Positions 9,192-17,568 of a stretch of DNA of 64,000 bases are shown one piece after another. The translations under genes and the position numbers were made by a program. How positions within the stretch are numbered: position 1 is the stretch's first letter; every line of letters starts with the position of its first letter. A model generated the notes under the pieces. That model was not told where the DNA came from. It worked only from the letters and a program-made list of their open reading frames with translations, and ran no database searches. The stretch comes from Xanthomarina maritima (GTDB lineage: Bacteria > Bacteroidota > Bacteroidia > Flavobacteriales > Flavobacteriaceae), in NCBI RefSeq assembly GCF_008084905.1, contig NZ_VSFC01000002.1, positions 33,912-97,911 of the forward strand, in the 5' to 3' direction.

Positions 9192-10673
9192 ATGTTTACT
9201 TTTAAAAAACAGTTAACCTTTTTAAAAATCTTTTTATTTGGATGCATTATTTTAACTTGCTTTCAAGCTTGCGATGATGAGCCTGTTGATCCAATAATTA
9301 TTGTTGACACAGATGATGATGGTATTCCTAATGCTACTGACAACTGTCCTAACGAATTCAATCCAAATCAAGAAGATTCTAATGACAATGGTATAGGGGA
9401 TGCATGTGAAGAAATTACTGAAAATGATTTGGATAATGATGGTATTCTAGACGATATTGACAACTGTCCTCTAACTCCAAATCCTGGACAAGAAGATTCA
9501 GATAACGATGGTATTGGTGATGTTTGTGATGACACACCTTTTGTAACTCCATTATATGCTTGTGAAAACGGGATGGCCGGACCTTATTCTTGTAATAATT
9601 ACGACTTAATGGGTTACATTTCAATAGAAGAATTAGCTGAGACTGGAGCTGAAGGAAACGATTCTTGGGGTTGGACAGATCCAACAACTAATAAAGAATA
9701 TGCATTAGTTTGCTCTACTCAAGGAACAGCTTTTGTGGATATTTCAGATCCAACTGCTCCAATTTTACTTGGTAAATTAGCAAGCGCAAATCCTGGAAAT
9801 AGTGGGAATGTTTGGAGAGATGTTAAAACATATAATAATTATGCTTTTATAGTAAGTGAAGCTTCTGGGCATGGTATGCAAGTATTCGATTTAACAAGGT
9901 TAAGAGATGTAGCAAATGCGCCAGAAACATTTACTTCAGATGCTCACTTTACAGGTTTTGGAGCTGCTCATAATATTGTAATTAATGAAACATCTGGTTA
10001 TGCTTACATTGTAGGAAGTAATGTTAATTCAGGAGGTCCTTTATTTATTAATATTCAAAATCCTACAAATCCAATTAATGAAGGTAGTTTTCCTGGATAT
10101 TCTCACGATGCTCAAGTAGTAACTTATAATGGACCAGATCCAGATTATGCAGGACAAGAAATTTTAATTGGCTCGAATGGAAGTGAATTAGTTATTGCAG
10201 ATGTTACAGATAAAAGTAATCCAACTCCAATCTCTACAGTAACTTACAACAATATTGGATATGTGCATCAAGGATGGTTTACAGAAAATATGGAATATTT
10301 CATTCTAGGTGATGAAACAGACGAGTTAGGATTTGGTAATAATACTAGAACCATAGTGTTCGATTTCGCAGATTTAGACAACCCAACCTTACATATGAAT
10401 TATAATGGCCCAACAGCTGCTATAGACCATAATGGATATGTAAAAGGTAATGACTATTATTTATCTAATTATTCAGCTGGTTTAAGAATTATTGACATTT
10501 CAAATATATCATCAAACTCTATGGAAGAAATAGGATATTTTGATACTTATCCTGAAAACAACAATACTAGTTTTAAAGGCGCATGGAATGTCTATCCATA
10601 TTTTGCAAGTGGTAACATTATTGTAAGTGATATAAATAGAGGTCTATTTATAGTTAGAAAAAGTGGCACATAA
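9192..10673 (+). CDS. LVIVD-repeat surface lipoprotein, choice-of-anchor B type
   Basis: The 493-residue lipoprotein has a signal sequence with lipobox FQAC (Cys27). Residues about 39-114 hold two thrombospondin type 3 calcium-binding repeats (DTDDDGIPNATDNCP, DNDGILDDIDNCP). The rest, from CENGMAGPYSC onward, is a propeller of LVIVD-type repeats: FVDISDPTAP, VFDLTRL, VIADVTDKSNP and RIIDISN. This combination is known in databases as the choice-of-anchor B family. Histidines recur at fixed places (AAHNIVIN, YSHDAQVV, YVHQGWF, DHNGYVKG), which could suit metal or heme contacts. The gene leads an operon with gene 10688, the MbnP-like and MbnH-like genes. ATG 9192 is preferred over the in-frame TTG at 9186. 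Its function is unproven; a surface role in copper handling is inferred from context. Confidence 0.8.
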   Translation: MFTFKKQLTFLKIFLFGCIILTCFQACDDEPVDPIIIVDTDDDGIPNATDNCPNEFNPNQEDSNDNGIGDACEEITENDLDNDGILDDIDNCPLTPNPGQEDSDNDGIGDVCDDTPFVTPLYACENGMAGPYSCNNYDLMGYISIEELAETGAEGNDSWGWTDPTTNKEYALVCSTQGTAFVDISDPTAPILLGKLASANPGNSGNVWRDVKTYNNYAFIVSEASGHGMQVFDLTRLRDVANAPETFTSDAHFTGFGAAHNIVINETSGYAYIVGSNVNSGGPLFINIQNPTNPINEGSFPGYSHDAQVVTYNGPDPDYAGQEILIGSNGSELVIADVTDKSNPTPISTVTYNNIGYVHQGWFTENMEYFILGDETDELGFGNNTRTIVFDFADLDNPTLHMNYNGPTAAIDHNGYVKGNDYYLSNYSAGLRIIDISNISSNSMEEIGYFDTYPENNNTSFKGAWNVYPYFASGNIIVSDINRGLFIVRKSGT

Positions 10674-10687
10674 TAATAAACTATTCC

Positions 10688-12025
10688 ATGTTTTTTAATA
10701 GAAACATAACAATCGTATTACTATTTTCAATACTTTCAATCATTTGTAGTTGTGAATCTGATAACAATCAAGACAATCCTCAACATACGGTAGATTTTGT
10801 AAACACATATGGTGGTTCTAAAAACGATCGTGCACAATCCATAACAAGTACTACAGATGGAGGCTATGCCATTTTAGGCTACACACAAAGTAGTGATGGT
10901 GATATTTCAGATAAACCAATAGAAGGTTATGATTATTGGGTTTTAAAATTCGACTCTAACAATTCCATTCAATGGTCAAAGACCTATGGTGGAACCGAAG
11001 ACGATAGAGGCAATAAAATTATTCAAACACCTGAAGGAGGCTATGCTATTTTAGGTTATACTTATAGTAGTAATCAGGATGTAACAGAAAATGCAGGTTT
11101 ACAAGATTACTGGTTAGCAAAACTAGATGCCACAGGTAACATTATATGGCAAAAGTCTTATGGTTATTCAGGATTAGATAATGGTATTTCTATCACTCAA
11201 ACTAGTGATAGCGGTTTTTTATTAGTAGGAGTTCTTGATGTAACTGCTTCTGGTGGAGCTGGCAACACTAAGCTGAACACCTCCAAACATGCAGGTGGTG
11301 ACTATTGGGCAATAAAAATAGATTCTAATGGAATCATTCAATGGAGTAAATACTATGGTGGCTCTTTTACAGATACACCATACGATGTTATTAAAACGGA
11401 AGACAATGGATACATAATTATAGGTTCTTCAGATAGTAACGATGTAGATATTTCAAACAATCTTGGTGAATACGATTTTTGGGTTATTAAAATAGCAGCT
11501 ACAGGAGAGCTACTTTGGGAGAAAAATTATGGTGGTTCACAAATTGATGAAGCTAGATCTATAATAGATACTAATGATGGCAATTATTTAATAGTTGGCG
11601 ACTCAAGAAGCAACGATTTTGACGTTTCTCAAAATTTTGGAGGCGCAGATGTTTGGGTTATTAAAATAACACCTTTAGGCGAACTCATCTGGGAAAAATC
11701 TTTTGGTGGTAGTAGTTTCGATGTCAGTCGTTCTATAAAAAAAACTCAAGATAATGGCTTTCTAATTTCTGGAAGTTCACGTAGTGCAGATGGCAATTTA
11801 ACAAGAAATCAAGGTCAAAACGATGCTTGGTTATTTAAAATAAATTCTGAAGGCTCTCTAATTTGGCAGAAATCAATTGGAGGATCAAATATAGATTATA
11901 CTTACGACGTTACTGAATTATATGATAGTTCAATAATAGCCGTTGGCGAATCTGAAAGTATAGATGGTGATGTTTCTGAAAACAAAGGATTTTCAGATGT
12001 ATTAATTATTAAAATAACTAACTAA
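10688..12025 (+). CDS. Seven-repeat beta-propeller-like lipoprotein
   Basis: The 445-residue lipoprotein has lipobox ICSC (Cys22). Residues 37 to the end are seven tandem units of about 57 residues. Each starts with a W-x-K-x-(Y/F)GG motif, has a GGYAILG-like or NGFLISG-like strand in the middle, and ends YWVLKFDSNNSIQ-like. Seven regular units suggest a seven-bladed propeller. The third unit carries an extra insertion of about 8 residues (ASGGAGNTKLNTSK region). It starts 14 nt after the LVIVD gene and ends 1 nt before the MbnP-like gene, so the four genes are probably co-transcribed. No enzymatic motif is visible. The molecular function is unknown; a binding or scaffold role at the cell surface is inferred. 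Confidence 0.8.
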   Translation: MFFNRNITIVLLFSILSIICSCESDNNQDNPQHTVDFVNTYGGSKNDRAQSITSTTDGGYAILGYTQSSDGDISDKPIEGYDYWVLKFDSNNSIQWSKTYGGTEDDRGNKIIQTPEGGYAILGYTYSSNQDVTENAGLQDYWLAKLDATGNIIWQKSYGYSGLDNGISITQTSDSGFLLVGVLDVTASGGAGNTKLNTSKHAGGDYWAIKIDSNGIIQWSKYYGGSFTDTPYDVIKTEDNGYIIIGSSDSNDVDISNNLGEYDFWVIKIAATGELLWEKNYGGSQIDEARSIIDTNDGNYLIVGDSRSNDFDVSQNFGGADVWVIKITPLGELIWEKSFGGSSFDVSRSIKKTQDNGFLISGSSRSADGNLTRNQGQNDAWLFKINSEGSLIWQKSIGGSNIDYTYDVTELYDSSIIAVGESESIDGDVSENKGFSDVLIIKITN

Positions 12026-12026
12026 A

Positions 12027-12809
12027 ATGAAAAAAATATTTGCTCTTTTATTCTTTTGTTTCGTTTTAATTTCGTGTAAAAATGACGACGATAATATAGA
12101 TTGTTGTTCACAACCTATAGTTACAGATGTCACATTTACATTCTCACATAATTGGGAAGATACCGAAGTAACTGAAAACGATTTTAACACAATGCAATAC
12201 ATAAATGCCAATGGTGAAGTTTTAACCATAGCAAGAATAAGATACCTATTATCCCGTTTCGAATTAGTGAATACAAATGGAGAAAGCTTTCCTTTAACAG
12301 GCTACAAATTAATTGATTTATCTAATCCTGAAAGCTTTACATTCAACACAACTATTTCAGATGGCACTTTATATCCAGGGCTTTATACCTTAAAATTTGT
12401 TTATGGTTTTAATGAAGAAGACAATATAGATGGTGCTTATCCAGATTTAAATTCAGCTTCATGGAATTGGCCTGCTATGCTTGGTGGTGGCTATCACTTT
12501 TTACAGTTCGACGGCATGTATAATGTAGACACGACATCTAGCCCTTTTAATTACCACAATGGAACAGCTAGAATTAGTGATGGTAATTATGAACAGAACT
12601 TTGTGAGTTTTGAATTTTTCCCTGAAGTTGAAATTAATTACAATACAACTATTGAAATAAAAATGGACATTTCTGAATTCTTTAAAAACCCGATTACTTG
12701 GGATTTAAATCAATACAACACACCACTAATGCCTAATTACGATGCACAAAAAATGATGCAACAAAATGTAGGTTCGGTTTTTTCTATAGGTCAAATAACA
12801 CAAGAATAA
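12027..12809 (+). CDS. MbnP-like copper-binding lipoprotein
   Basis: The 260-residue lipoprotein (lipobox LISC, Cys17) belongs by sequence to the MbnP-like family. MbnP proteins bind copper outside the inner membrane and are modified by the partner diheme enzyme MbnH, which turns a Trp into kynurenine. Visible features are SHNWEDTEV (His41, Trp43), RIRYLLSRFEL, and SWNWPAMLGGGYHFLQFDG (Trp146, Trp148, His157), which looks like the family signature. His177 lies in FNYHNGT. The gene overlaps the diheme gene by one base (TAATG), the arrangement expected for a dedicated enzyme-substrate pair. Which Trp is modified cannot be told here. Periplasmic or outer-membrane location follows from the lipobox. 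Confidence 0.85.
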   Translation: MKKIFALLFFCFVLISCKNDDDNIDCCSQPIVTDVTFTFSHNWEDTEVTENDFNTMQYINANGEVLTIARIRYLLSRFELVNTNGESFPLTGYKLIDLSNPESFTFNTTISDGTLYPGLYTLKFVYGFNEEDNIDGAYPDLNSASWNWPAMLGGGYHFLQFDGMYNVDTTSSPFNYHNGTARISDGNYEQNFVSFEFFPEVEINYNTTIEIKMDISEFFKNPITWDLNQYNTPLMPNYDAQKMMQQNVGSVFSIGQITQE

Positions 12810-13876
12810 TGAAAAAATGGCTAATATATAGTGTCCTTTGTATCTGTTTGTCATGTTCTAACGAACCTACAGATGCAGATACAGATGCTTATGTGCCAAC
12901 ACCAAGTCCTCTAGAAATTCCAGAATTATTTGAGAATTTAATTATTGCTCCTGTTCTACCAATAGATAATCCTCAAACGGTTGAAGGCATTGCACTTGGT
13001 AAAAAATTATTCTTCGACCCAATACTCTCTGCAGATAATACGCAAGCATGTGCATCTTGTCATGCACCACAAAATGCCTTTACAGATTCTACTAGATTTA
13101 GTATTGGAATAGATGGTATAGCAGGAAACAGAAATTCAATGCCTTTATTTAATATGGCTTGGAATTACGATGAATTGTTTTTTTGGGATGGACGTGCTTT
13201 TAGCTTAGAACACCAAGCTATAGAGCCTGTTACAAATCCTATTGAAATGCATAACACTTGGGATGTTGTTGTTAGCAGACTTCAACAAAACGATGAATAT
13301 CCCCAGTTATTTGAAGCTGCATTTGGAGATCAAACAATCACAAAAGAATTAGCAACAAAAGCCATTGCTCAATTTGAAAGAACGCTTATTTCTGCAAATT
13401 CAAAATTCGATAGATATTTACTAGGAGATGCGACATTAACTCAACAGGAACAAAACGGATTAAATGTTTTTATGGATGAAAATCGAGGTGATTGTTTTCA
13501 TTGTCATGGAAATCCTAATAATCCCCTTTGGACAGATAACATCTTTCATAACAATGGTCTAGACGCAACATTCTCAGATCTTGGTTTAGGAGAGGTTAGT
13601 GGAGATCCTGCAGATAATGGAAAATTCAAATCTCCTTCCCTTCGAAATTTAGCGTTTAGTGCTCCTTATATGCATGATGGTAGATTTAACACTCTAGATG
13701 AAGTTATAAATCATTATAGTGAAGGCTTAGTAGATTCTCCAACTATTGATCCTTTAATGAAAAAAGTAGATGAAGGTGGAGTCCACTTAACTCCTCAAGA
13801 TAAATCAGACCTTAAAGCCTTCTTACTTTCCCTTTCTGATCCTTCATTTATAAACAATCCAGACTTTCAAAATTAA
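12809..13876 (+). CDS. MbnH-like diheme cytochrome c peroxidase family lipoprotein
   Basis: The 355-residue protein is a member of the bacterial cytochrome c peroxidase/MauG superfamily. It has a lipobox (LSC, Cys16) and two CxxCH heme sites, CASCH at 81-85 and CFHCH at 229-233. It also has the SAPYMHDGRF motif, whose Met289 is a probable axial ligand. Neighbouring an MbnP-like gene marks it as the MbnH type, which oxidises Trp in MbnP to kynurenine, rather than a simple peroxide-detoxifying enzyme; plain peroxidase activity is the alternative. It starts inside the stop of the MbnP-like gene and is the last of the four-gene lipoprotein operon; the DUF4251 gene follows after 8 nt. Confidence 0.85.
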   Translation: MKKWLIYSVLCICLSCSNEPTDADTDAYVPTPSPLEIPELFENLIIAPVLPIDNPQTVEGIALGKKLFFDPILSADNTQACASCHAPQNAFTDSTRFSIGIDGIAGNRNSMPLFNMAWNYDELFFWDGRAFSLEHQAIEPVTNPIEMHNTWDVVVSRLQQNDEYPQLFEAAFGDQTITKELATKAIAQFERTLISANSKFDRYLLGDATLTQQEQNGLNVFMDENRGDCFHCHGNPNNPLWTDNIFHNNGLDATFSDLGLGEVSGDPADNGKFKSPSLRNLAFSAPYMHDGRFNTLDEVINHYSEGLVDSPTIDPLMKKVDEGGVHLTPQDKSDLKAFLLSLSDPSFINNPDFQN

Positions 13877-13884
13877 AATCATTT

Positions 13885-14367
13885 ATGAAGCAATTTTTTA
13901 TAATCACATTTATAATTTTGATTGGAAATAATCTAACAGCTCAAACTAAAAAAGAATTAAAAAAGCTGCAAAAAATTGAAGATTATCAAAACAATAAAAC
14001 CATTGTAGAATCTGGAGAGTATTTCTTTAAAGCAACTTTGATAACACCACTAAATCACAGAACTTTTAACATTCTTGATGATAATGGAGTTCTTATTATT
14101 AAAGAAAAAATGATGAAGGCAGATATACCTCACATTTCAAAGGACTCTATTAGAACGCGAGTTATTTCGCATAATGAAATCTTAGAATATAACGTTGAAT
14201 ATAAAGAGAAAAAGAAAAAAATAATTGTCTCATTTACTACAAAAGGCGAAGGTGAAAACTTAGATATACTTCTTAAAATTTCTGATGATAATAAAGCTGA
14301 CTTATATTTATCAAGTGAAAGAATTGATCCTATTAGCTATTCTGGAACTATTAGTTATATGAAATAA
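13885..14367 (+). CDS. DUF4251-like exported protein
   Basis: This 160-residue protein has a signal peptide (MKQFFIITFIILIGNNLTA, cleavage before Q). Its layout matches DUF4251 proteins of Bacteroidota: an FKATLITPLNHRTFN segment, a central beta-rich part, and a C-terminal SSERIDPISYSGTI that closely fits the family ending. The usual LPYFG-like motif of the middle is poorly kept (ADIPHIS). The function of the family is unknown. It lies 8 nt after the diheme gene and may be read through from it, but nothing else ties it to copper. A gap of 164 nt separates it from the SUF operon. Confidence 0.65.
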   Translation: MKQFFIITFIILIGNNLTAQTKKELKKLQKIEDYQNNKTIVESGEYFFKATLITPLNHRTFNILDDNGVLIIKEKMMKADIPHISKDSIRTRVISHNEILEYNVEYKEKKKKIIVSFTTKGEGENLDILLKISDDNKADLYLSSERIDPISYSGTISYMK

Positions 14368-14492
14368 CTTTTATTCGCTAATTTTTTAAATAATTATTGA
14401 TTGTAAAATATATTGATATTGTTATAAAATATTTCTATAGATCTATCTATTAATATCATGTTAGGTTCTATGGGAAAATTAGACTTATATTG

Positions 14493-14500
14493 TATCTTTG
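14493..14500 (+). promoter_or_regulatory. -7 element of the SUF operon
   Basis: TATCTTTG is an exact consensus match, 31 nt before the sufA ATG. No -33 TTG lies at 19-21 nt, and no IscR-type operator could be recognised by eye. Confidence 0.65.
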
Positions 14501-14531
14501 CGTTTCTATTTAGAATTAATCTATTTTAATT

Positions 14532-14861
14532 ATGATTAAAGTGTCCGAAATTGCTAAGAAAAAAGTCATGGAACTAATGACAGAAGATGGCTATAGCTTA
14601 GCAACAGATTATGTTCGTGTTGGTGTAAAAAGTGGTGGTTGTTCTGGTTTATCATACGATTTAAAGTTTGACAAAGAACAACAAGAAGAAGACAAGGTTT
14701 TTGAAGATAATGGCGTGAAAATAATTGTCGATAAAAAAAGCTTTTTATATCTAATTGGAACTACTCTTGATTATTCTGGAGGTTTAAATGGTGTTGGCTT
14801 TGTTTTTAATAACCCTAATGCCAATAGAACTTGTGGATGTGGAGAATCATTCTCATTATAA
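14532..14861 (+). CDS. sufA: A-type iron-sulfur carrier
   Basis: This 109-residue HesB/IscA-family protein carries nascent iron-sulfur clusters from the SufBCD scaffold to target proteins. The three cluster-binding cysteines are present: Cys37 in SGGCSGLSY, and Cys101 and Cys103 in the C-terminal CGCGESF. It is the first gene of the SUF operon and is followed by sufB after 9 nt. The start ATG 14532 has a -7 promoter element 31 nt upstream. Whether it should be called sufA or iscA/erpA depends on convention; its place in the SUF operon favours sufA. Confidence 0.92.
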   Translation: MIKVSEIAKKKVMELMTEDGYSLATDYVRVGVKSGGCSGLSYDLKFDKEQQEEDKVFEDNGVKIIVDKKSFLYLIGTTLDYSGGLNGVGFVFNNPNANRTCGCGESFSL

Positions 14862-14870
14862 AAAATAAAA

Positions 14871-16319
14871 ATGAATAAGTATACTGAAGACGATTTAAGA
14901 GAAGAATTAAAAACCAAAGAATACGAATATGGTTTTTACACTGATATAGAATCAGACACTTTCCCTATTGGCTTAAATGAAGATATTGTTAAAGCTATTT
15001 CTCTTAAAAAAGAAGAACCAGAGTGGATGACTGAATGGCGTTTAGAGTCTTTTCGTGCTTGGAAAGAAATGATTGAACCTGAATGGGCAAATGTAAATTA
15101 TGTGAAACCCGATTTTCAAGCTATTTCATACTATTCAGCTCCAAACAGCAAACCAAAATATGATAGTTTAGATGAAGTCGATCCAGAACTTTTAGCAACT
15201 TTTGAAAAATTAGGCATTTCTCTTGACGAGCAAAAAAAATTGGCTGGTGTTGCTATGGATGTGGTGGTTGATTCTGTTTCAGTAGCTACAACATTTAAGA
15301 AAACTCTTAACGAAAAAGGAATTATATTCTGTTCTATAAGCGAAGCTATTAGAGAACATCCTGAGTTGGTTAAAAAATACATTGGTACTGTTGTACCTCA
15401 AAAAGACAATTTTTATGCTGCTTTAAATTCAGCTGTGTTTAGTGATGGGAGTTTTTGTTACATTCCAAAAGGCGTTCGTTGTCCTATGGAACTATCAACC
15501 TATTTCAGAATCAACCAAGCAGGAACAGGACAATTTGAACGTACACTTTTAATTGCAGACGAAGATAGCTACGTTAGTTATTTGGAAGGTTGTACAGCTC
15601 CAAGCAGAGACGAAAATCAATTACATGCTGCAGTTGTGGAACTAATTGCTCTAGAAGGAGCCGAAATAAAATATTCAACGGTTCAAAACTGGTATCCAGG
15701 AAACTCTGAAGGGAAAGGTGGAGTATACAACTTTGTAACTAAAAGAGGAATTTGCGAAAAAAATGCCAAAATTTCATGGACTCAAGTAGAAACAGGTTCA
15801 GCAATTACCTGGAAATATCCAAGTTGTATTCTAAAGGGAGATAATTCGGTTGGCGAATTTTATTCTATTGCTGTAACAAACAATTTTCAACAAGCAGATA
15901 CTGGAACTAAAATGATTCATTTGGGTAAAAACACCAAATCGACCATTATTTCCAAAGGAATTTCAGCTGGAAAATCTCAAAATTCGTATAGAGGATTAGT
16001 ACAAATAAGCTCTAGAGCAGATAATGCTAGAAATTTTTCTCAATGTGATAGCTTATTAATGGGTAACGAGTGTGGCGCACACACGTTTCCCTATATAGAA
16101 GCTAAAAACAAATCAGCTATTATAGAACACGAAGCTACAACAAGTAAAATTGGTGAAGACCAAATTTTCTATTGTAACCAACGTGGTATTGATACTGAAA
16201 AAGCCATTGCATTAATTGTAAATGGATTTAGTAAAGAAGTGCTTAATAAGCTTCCAATGGAATTTGCTATAGAAGCTCAAAAATTATTAGAAATTTCTTT
16301 AGAAGGAAGTGTAGGATAA
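14871..16319 (+). CDS. sufB: Fe-S assembly scaffold SufB
   Basis: SufB is the main scaffold subunit of the SufBC2D complex, on which iron-sulfur clusters are built in the cytoplasm. The 482-residue length is normal for the family. Recognisable segments are [60 protein letters not shown] and [13 protein letters not shown]. The C-terminal [17 protein letters not shown] contains the conserved Glu/His region near the SufD interface. It follows sufA by 9 nt. The next gene in the operon is an unusual lipoprotein gene rather than sufC. Confidence 0.97.
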   Translation: MNKYTEDDLREELKTKEYEYGFYTDIESDTFPIGLNEDIVKAISLKKEEPEWMTEWRLESFRAWKEMIEPEWANVNYVKPDFQAISYYSAPNSKPKYDSLDEVDPELLATFEKLGISLDEQKKLAGVAMDVVVDSVSVATTFKKTLNEKGIIFCSISEAIREHPELVKKYIGTVVPQKDNFYAALNSAVFSDGSFCYIPKGVRCPMELSTYFRINQAGTGQFERTLLIADEDSYVSYLEGCTAPSRDENQLHAAVVELIALEGAEIKYSTVQNWYPGNSEGKGGVYNFVTKRGICEKNAKISWTQVETGSAITWKYPSCILKGDNSVGEFYSIAVTNNFQQADTGTKMIHLGKNTKSTIISKGISAGKSQNSYRGLVQISSRADNARNFSQCDSLLMGNECGAHTFPYIEAKNKSAIIEHEATTSKIGEDQIFYCNQRGIDTEKAIALIVNGFSKEVLNKLPMEFAIEAQKLLEISLEGSVG

Positions 16320-16346
16320 AAAAATATCATGCTAAAAATTATAAAA

Positions 16347-16730
16347 ATGAAAAAACTATTCATCTTACTTTTAACAATTACAACATTATCTAGTTGTAAG
16401 AACGATGCTAAAACTGAAACCGTCGATAATAATGACTTGACTTTAATTCAAGGAGATTTTGTTTATTATGCAGATGCCGCAGTTATACAAACGCGTCAAG
16501 ATGTATATGGAGTTATTATTGACGAAAAAATGCTTGAATTAGACAAGCAAGTAAAACCATTTAAAGTGGAAATAACTGATATGATTCCTGTAGAAATTAA
16601 AGGAAAATTAATTCCTAAACCTGAAGGAGAGGAAGGATGGCCTTTTAGAGTAGAAATAGTTGAAATTATCAAGGTTAGTAAACCAGACCCAAACAAAAAT
16701 GATGTCGTTAAATTAGGAGGCGAAGAGTAA
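16347..16730 (+). CDS. Small lipoprotein encoded inside the SUF operon
   Basis: This 127-residue lipoprotein has lipobox LSSC (Cys17 from ATG 16347). The ATG at 16329 is in frame but would add six residues before the signal peptide, so 16347 is favoured. The mature part is acidic and beta-rich, for example GDFVYYADAAVIQTRQDVYG and PFRVEIVEIIKV. It has no cysteine after the lipidated one, so it is not an obvious cluster carrier. I do not recognise a domain. It lies 27 nt after sufB and 76 nt before sufC, in the same direction. Since SufBCD works in the cytoplasm, a lipoprotein here is unexpected; it may be co-regulated with iron or redox status, or only co-transcribed. Confidence 0.75.
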   Translation: MKKLFILLLTITTLSSCKNDAKTETVDNNDLTLIQGDFVYYADAAVIQTRQDVYGVIIDEKMLELDKQVKPFKVEITDMIPVEIKGKLIPKPEGEEGWPFRVEIVEIIKVSKPDPNKNDVVKLGGEE

Positions 16731-16806
16731 ACTAAAACAACTAGAGATTAAATAATTAAGACAATTAAAAGATTTCTGATATTCAGAATCTAAAGATTAA
16801 ATACAT

Positions 16807-17559
16807 ATGTTAAAGATAAAAAATCTGCACGCTAGTGTTGAAGACAAGGCTATTTTAAGAGGTATTAACTTAGAAGTTAAGCCAGGGGAAGTTCATGCTA
16901 TTATGGGACCAAATGGTTCTGGTAAAAGTACTTTAGCTTCAGTAATTGCAGGAAAAGAAGAATATGAAGTTACAGAAGGACAAATTCTTCTTAATGATGA
17001 AGATATAGACGAATTAGCAGCTGAAGAAAGAGCTCATAAAGGCATCTTTTTATCGTTTCAATATCCTGTTGAAATTCCTGGAGTTTCAGTTACAAACTTT
17101 ATGAAAACAGCTATTAACGAAACTCGTAAAGCTAAAGGTCTTGAAGATATGCCAGCAAACGAAATGCTGAAATTAATTAGAGAAAAATCTGAATTATTAG
17201 AAATAGACCGTAAGTTTTTATCTCGTTCTTTAAACGAAGGATTTTCAGGTGGTGAGAAAAAAAGAAATGAAATTTTTCAAATGGCTATGCTAGAACCAAA
17301 ACTGGCCATTCTTGATGAAACAGATTCTGGTTTAGATATTGATGCTTTGCGCATTGTTGCTAATGGTGTTAATAAATTAAAAAGTAAAGATAATGCTGTC
17401 ATTGTAATTACACACTATCAAAGACTTTTAGACTATATCGTTCCAGATTTTGTACATGTATTACACAATGGAAGAATTGTAAAATCTGGTGGCAAAGAAT
17501 TAGCTCACGAATTAGAAGAAAAAGGATACGACTGGATTAAAGAAGAAGTGAAAGCCTAA
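16807..17559 (+). CDS. sufC: Fe-S assembly ATPase SufC
   Basis: SufC is the ABC-type ATPase of the SufBC2D scaffold. The 250-residue protein shows a Walker A motif GPNGSGKS (34-41), a Q-loop in LSFQYPVEIPG, and the SufC-type signature FSGGEKKRNE. The Walker B segment is LAILDETDSGLD, and VITHYQRLL holds the switch His. It follows the inserted lipoprotein gene by 76 nt, a gap that contains a small imperfect hairpin (16769-16790), and precedes sufD by 9 nt. Confidence 0.97.
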   Translation: MLKIKNLHASVEDKAILRGINLEVKPGEVHAIMGPNGSGKSTLASVIAGKEEYEVTEGQILLNDEDIDELAAEERAHKGIFLSFQYPVEIPGVSVTNFMKTAINETRKAKGLEDMPANEMLKLIREKSELLEIDRKFLSRSLNEGFSGGEKKRNEIFQMAMLEPKLAILDETDSGLDIDALRIVANGVNKLKSKDNAVIVITHYQRLLDYIVPDFVHVLHNGRIVKSGGKELAHELEEKGYDWIKEEVKA

Positions 17560-17568
17560 TAAAAGCAA

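Noticed and set aside
16769-16790. Imperfect hairpin between the SUF lipoprotein and sufC genes
   Set aside because: It has a one-base bulge, a weak AT-rich stem and no T run. It could be an RNA-processing site, but the support is too thin.
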